Shown piece by piece: positions 60,830 to 64,000 of a stretch of 64,000 nucleotides of DNA. Source of the DNA: Strigamia acuminata. Lineage: Eukaryota > Arthropoda > Chilopoda > Geophilomorpha > Linotaeniidae. The DNA is taken from contig OX442319.1 of assembly GCA_949358305.1 (NCBI GenBank), positions 930,001 through 994,000 of the forward strand, written 5' to 3'. Each line of letters begins with the position of its first letter. The first letter of the stretch is position 1. Position numbers and translations under genes: made by a program. The notes under the pieces were generated by a model, which did no database searches, was not told the DNA's origin, and was given only the letters and a program-made list of their open reading frames with translations.

Positions 60830-62495
60830 GTTTAAACGCCCGGGTTCATTCAAGCGCCCGCCCCGTTTTAGCGCCTGGCAGTCAGCACCCCAAAAGTTTA
60901 AAGGCGCCTGGCCCATATAAACGCCGGGGTTCAAATAAGCGCCGGGTTAATGGGTACGTCCACATAACGTCCAGATAACGTGCAGTACTGTTTCGGTATA
61001 TAAAGAAGACCATCAACGTGGAATTGAATCATTTCCTCTGACAAGTCAGCAAAACGGCTCCAATCAATAAAAATCATTCGTACGACTTTGAATTCAAATT
61101 GCAGACAGTGCGGTTTGCGTTAGCAAACACTGGCGAAGCGGCGGCTAAAAAATTTCGCGTGGACCCGAAACGAATTCGCGAATGGAAAAAACAACAGCCG
61201 AATTTGGAAGCAGCGATAGCCAAAAAATCCAACAATACAACGAAGATTGTTAAAAAACGAATGACTGGGGCCGGAAGAAAACCGCTTTCGAAAATAATGG
61301 AATCAGCTGTGTTTGCATGGATTTTACAACAACGAAGCAGAGGCCCACGAACTCCGCGAAAACAAATTCGGATAAAGGCGCGGGAAGAGTTTCAAAATCT
61401 GTCGGCAAACGATCTGGGAAGTGTCGTTTTTACAGCCAGTAATGGATGGCTTCACCGGTTCATGAAACGTCATGGTTTAGCCGTACGAAGAAAAACTACT
61501 GTTGCCCAGAAGGACCCAGCGTAATTGCACCAACAGGTAGTTAGTTTTCTTTTATACATTTCAGATTTGCGTAGACAGAAAAAGCCACGAATCTGTGACA
61601 TTATTGTCATGGACGAAACATAGTTGTGGTTCGACATGATCAGCAACACAACAGTTGACGTCATTGGTTCAAAAACAATATCAATGAAAACGACGGGAAA
61701 CAAGAAGGCACATGTAACAATTGTGTTAGCGGCGAAAGGCGATGGTACAAACTTAAGCCTCATATTGTATTTAAAAAAGGTATTAGGGCTGTGAAAAAAT
61801 TGGAATTGGTCAAAGGAGCAGTCGTCGTTTCGAGCAAAAACGGGTGGATGGCCAAAACTTTAACCAAGGATTGGTTGGACCGAGTTTACAGCAAATTTTC
61901 GTTCGGTTTTCGCATTCTAGTTTAGAACAGCTACAGGTGTCACACGAGCGCGAGCACCAAAGAACACCTAAAAAACTTCAACACTCTTCAAGCCGTTATA
62001 GCCAGTGGTTGCACCAAAAACCTTCACACCGGACGTCTCGTGGAATAAGTTGTTCAAGCAGCATTTAGCTGAGATTTATGACACGTGGTTGGCCGGCGAC
62101 AGTGACAAAGAGCGGACAACGGGAGGAAATTTGAAGGCTCCGTCAAAAGCTCTGCTGACTGAATGGGTCAAGACTGCTTGGGGCAGAATTGTGTGTGCTT
62201 TGATCAAAAAAATCGTTTAATCGTGCGGACAAACCACAGCAATCGATGGAAGCGAGGATCACTTGATCCACTGCCTGAAATCGGACCAAGCTTGTGCTCC
62301 AGCGAAGCAGATGTTCCAAGACTCGAGAGAAGATGGATCTACCGGTACTTTCGATACGCAGGAAGAGGATGATGAGGAAGAGAACGAAGCAAACGAGATA
62401 TTCATCGATAGCGAAAATGAAGATGGTGACGAAGATGCAAACTGTGTTGACGACGAAGCTTTTGATTTGGAATCATTGAAACTTCGCATGCGCAC
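60830..62495 (+). mobile_element. pogo/Tigger-like DNA transposon, right end lost
   Basis: The left end (TA then CCGTACCGCCCCGTTTAAAC) is also found alone at 22727. A transposase pseudogene follows. No matching right end is present before the sequence switches to Copia gag on the opposite strand near 62495, so the element is truncated or its end is decayed. Confidence 0.6.
61040..62480 (+). pseudogene. pogo/CENP-B-type transposase, broken
   Basis: The open part 61099-61524 (which begins further up with YDFEFKLQTVRFALANTGEA) has the helix-turn-helix region and GRKPLSKIMESAVFAWILQQ, then GWLHRFMKRHGLAVRRK of the Tc5/CENP-B DNA-binding domain. The DDE part continues with MDET then a stop, LWFDMISNTTVDVIGSK, TTGNKKAHVTIVLAAKGDGT, SWNKLFKQHLAEIYDTWLAG and LLTEWVKTAW, in shifting frames. 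It ends in an acidic tail (DTQEEDDEEENEANEIF), as in Tigger/JRK-type proteins. At least one stop and several frameshifts make it non-functional. Confidence 0.8.
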
Positions 62496-62497
62496 GT

Positions 62498-63100
62498 TTC
62501 CTTCGAGCATCTGGCTTCTTCGGTTCGATCTTCTTGCGTTCCTCCTTTCTTGCCTGGGTTTCATACAGACATTTTCCTCGCATTAAAAATGAAACATTGG
62601 GTTATTTGCAGTCGTTTGCCATGTGCCCGGGTTTGTTACAGTTGCAACACTTTCTGGTATCTGTGCGCTCCTCAAATTTCTTCTACTTATCGACTTTGTC
62701 CAAGATGTCAGTACTTCCTTCGTTCTGGGTTTCGCGCGTTCTCAGCATTTTTCGTGCTTCTTGTTAACAGCGTTTTGTTCGCTTTAATCCCCTCGGCTGT
62801 GGCGTCAAATTCGTCTCGTAATTCACGTAATACAACATGGTTAGCTTGGGCCGCCGGTATATCTGCTCCGTACAACGCGCTTCTGGTTCGAAGCGCCTCA
62901 AATCGGTTGAAGTATTGGTCGATCGCTTCGCTCGTGGTCATTTTAAAGTATGACAACTCGTATATACATTAATATTCTAAGTCTGTTGTATCGATCACCA
63001 TGTTCTTCTCAATGTTGTATCGATCACCATGTTCTTCTCAATGTTGTATCGATCACCATATTCTTCTCAATTAATTCCCAAAGAACTTTCACGTTTGTCG
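62498..63100 (-). pseudogene. Copia gag remnant
   Basis: Minus strand: SEAIDQYFNRFEALRTRSAL and LRELRDEFDATAEGIKANKT are UBN2-type Copia gag. After a break comes a zinc knuckle CCNCNKPGHMANDC (about 62610-62660), then a basic stretch. A 29-bp repeat (ATGTTGTATCGATCACCATG plus TTCTTCTCA, about three copies, 62985-63072) lies within the upstream part. No LTR is visible. Confidence 0.65.
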
Positions 63101-63159
63101 TCGTCGTATCGTAATTCTTGTTCGTCGGTGAGTGTCCCAATTAACACTCCTCTTGCCAC

Positions 63160-63262
63160 ATTGTTGTCTTTTCGTCATTCCTTCCATGTTTTTTTCATCT
63201 TTTTGCCACTCTTTCCACGTTTTTTCGTCTTTTTGCCACTCTTTCCACGTTTTTTCGTCTAC
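63160..63262. repeat. Tandem repeat of about 33 bp
   Basis: Three units of TTTTCGTCTTTTTGCCACTC plus TTTCCACGTT-like sequence, adjoining the end of the mariner-type element. The minus-strand frame gives DEKTWKEWQK-type repeats, most likely meaningless. Confidence 0.7.
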
Positions 63263-63268
63263 ATCGTA

Positions 63269-64000
63269 CCGGGTGGCCCACAGAAAACCGGCCCCATAAT
63301 ATTCGCCAAATATTCTTTTATTTTTTTTAATTGGGCCCAAATAAAATAAAAATAAAAATAAAAAAGTATGCCGTACAAATTAATTGTTTCAAGTTTAATA
63401 TTTTGTTTGAAAAAATATTTAACATTATAACATTATAACAGCGTCAATTTCAAAGTGTTCAAAGTGCTCGCCTGCAGCAGCTATGCATAGTTGCGTCCGG
63501 CGAAACATGTTAAGTAAAACATTTCTCAATACAGCAACTGGAATGTTGGTAATATCTTGTCGTATGTTGGTCTTCAACTCTTGCAATGTTTGTGGGTTAT
63601 TTTTGTAGACTCTTTCCTTGAGAAATCCCCAAGGGAAAAAATCGCACAGGAATAGGTCTGGTGAGTGAGGTGGCCACAGATCTTTACTGATTGTTCTGTC
63701 GTTCGTAAAATCTCTGTGAATTCGAGTAAGTGACCGATCAGATATGTGGCATGTTGTTCCGTCTTGTTGGAAGAAGCCTTAAGAAAGTTCTTCCGCAGTT
63801 AACTGGCTTAAAAATTCTTCGTACAGGTGTAAATAGATGTCTGTATTAACAATCTCCCCGAAAAATATTGGACCGATAATCCGGTTATCAGAAACTGCAC
63901 ACCAAACACCAATTTTCAAATCATGAAGTGGTTTCTGGCGGGACTCATGACAAATGAAACCATGCTTCATCAGTTGAAATGAAGAGAAATGGGTCGAGGA
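63269..64000 (-). mobile_element. mariner/IS630-type transposon, partial (runs off the window)
   Basis: The left boundary TA then CCGGGTGGCCCACAGAAAAC looks like a terminal repeat. The transposase is on the minus strand, about 63428-64000+: LHDLKIGVWCAVSDNRIIGP, FFQQDGTTCHIS (second catalytic Asp), WPPHSPDLFLCDFFPWGFLK (third acidic position) and VYKNNPQTLQELKTNI. One in-frame TAA at 63779-63781 interrupts it; otherwise the visible part is open. The N-terminal half is beyond the window. Confidence 0.8.

Noticed and set aside
1-64000. tRNA, rRNA and CRISPR features
   Set aside because: No cloverleaf, rRNA core sequence or spacer-repeat array was recognised by eye; the tRNA-like strings found are retrotransposon primer-binding sites.

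Overview
This is eukaryotic DNA from an AT-rich invertebrate animal genome. The evidence is GT-AG introns of two size classes (about 50-80 bp and several kb), animal genes (a Fringe glycosyltransferase, nicotinamide riboside kinase and an ATF7IP/MCAF1-type chromatin regulator), and a dense load of BEL/Pao, Copia, Tc1/mariner, P-element/THAP, pogo and MITE-type elements. An arthropod-like host fits best, but I cannot name the species. All exon models were made by eye from splice consensus, frame continuity and family resemblance.

Layout. Positions 1-6.2 kb hold nested short terminal-inverted-repeat elements and a Copia remnant. 6.2-7.0 kb holds the first coding exon of a Fringe gene (minus strand) with its promoter side. 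7.7-15.35 kb is a complete six-exon nicotinamide riboside kinase gene (minus strand, 191 aa). An intact BEL/Pao retrotransposon (8986-15110, plus strand) sits in what was a 77-bp intron of that gene. 15.7-18.4 kb is a decayed THAP/P-element-type transposase gene, itself interrupted by a Tc1-like element. 18.4-57.75 kb is one large minus-strand ATF7IP-like gene whose introns carry a nearly intact Copia element (23.1-27.85 kb), a second decayed Copia element (36.5-40.6 kb), two 21-bp tandem arrays and many MITEs. 57.8-64 kb, upstream of the first coding exon, holds a piggyBac-like MITE, a decayed Copia element broken by a pogo-like transposase, and a mariner/IS630-type transposase that runs off the edge.

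The most interesting object is the ATF7IP-like gene. Its fifteen ordinary exons join in one frame (1014 aa): coiled coil, SUMO-interacting motif and C-terminal FN3 domain. Between the ninth exon and the SUMO-motif exon lies a single 2.9-kb exon (42317-45218) encoding 967 residues of Crypton-derived (DUF3504, ZMYM/QRICH1-type) sequence in four diverged repeats. It has a consensus acceptor and donor, both in phase with the upstream ATF7IP exons, and is followed by an in-phase terminal exon with its own stop and poly(A) signals. The sequence therefore predicts either an alternative ATF7IP isoform in which the SUMO motif and FN3 domain are replaced by a domesticated tyrosine-recombinase fold, or a nested gene that happens to be phase-compatible.

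How the parts relate. Three host genes on the same strand (Fringe, NMRK, ATF7IP) are separated and expanded by transposons. Several insertions can be dated relative to each other because filled and empty copies of the same repeat are both present in the window.
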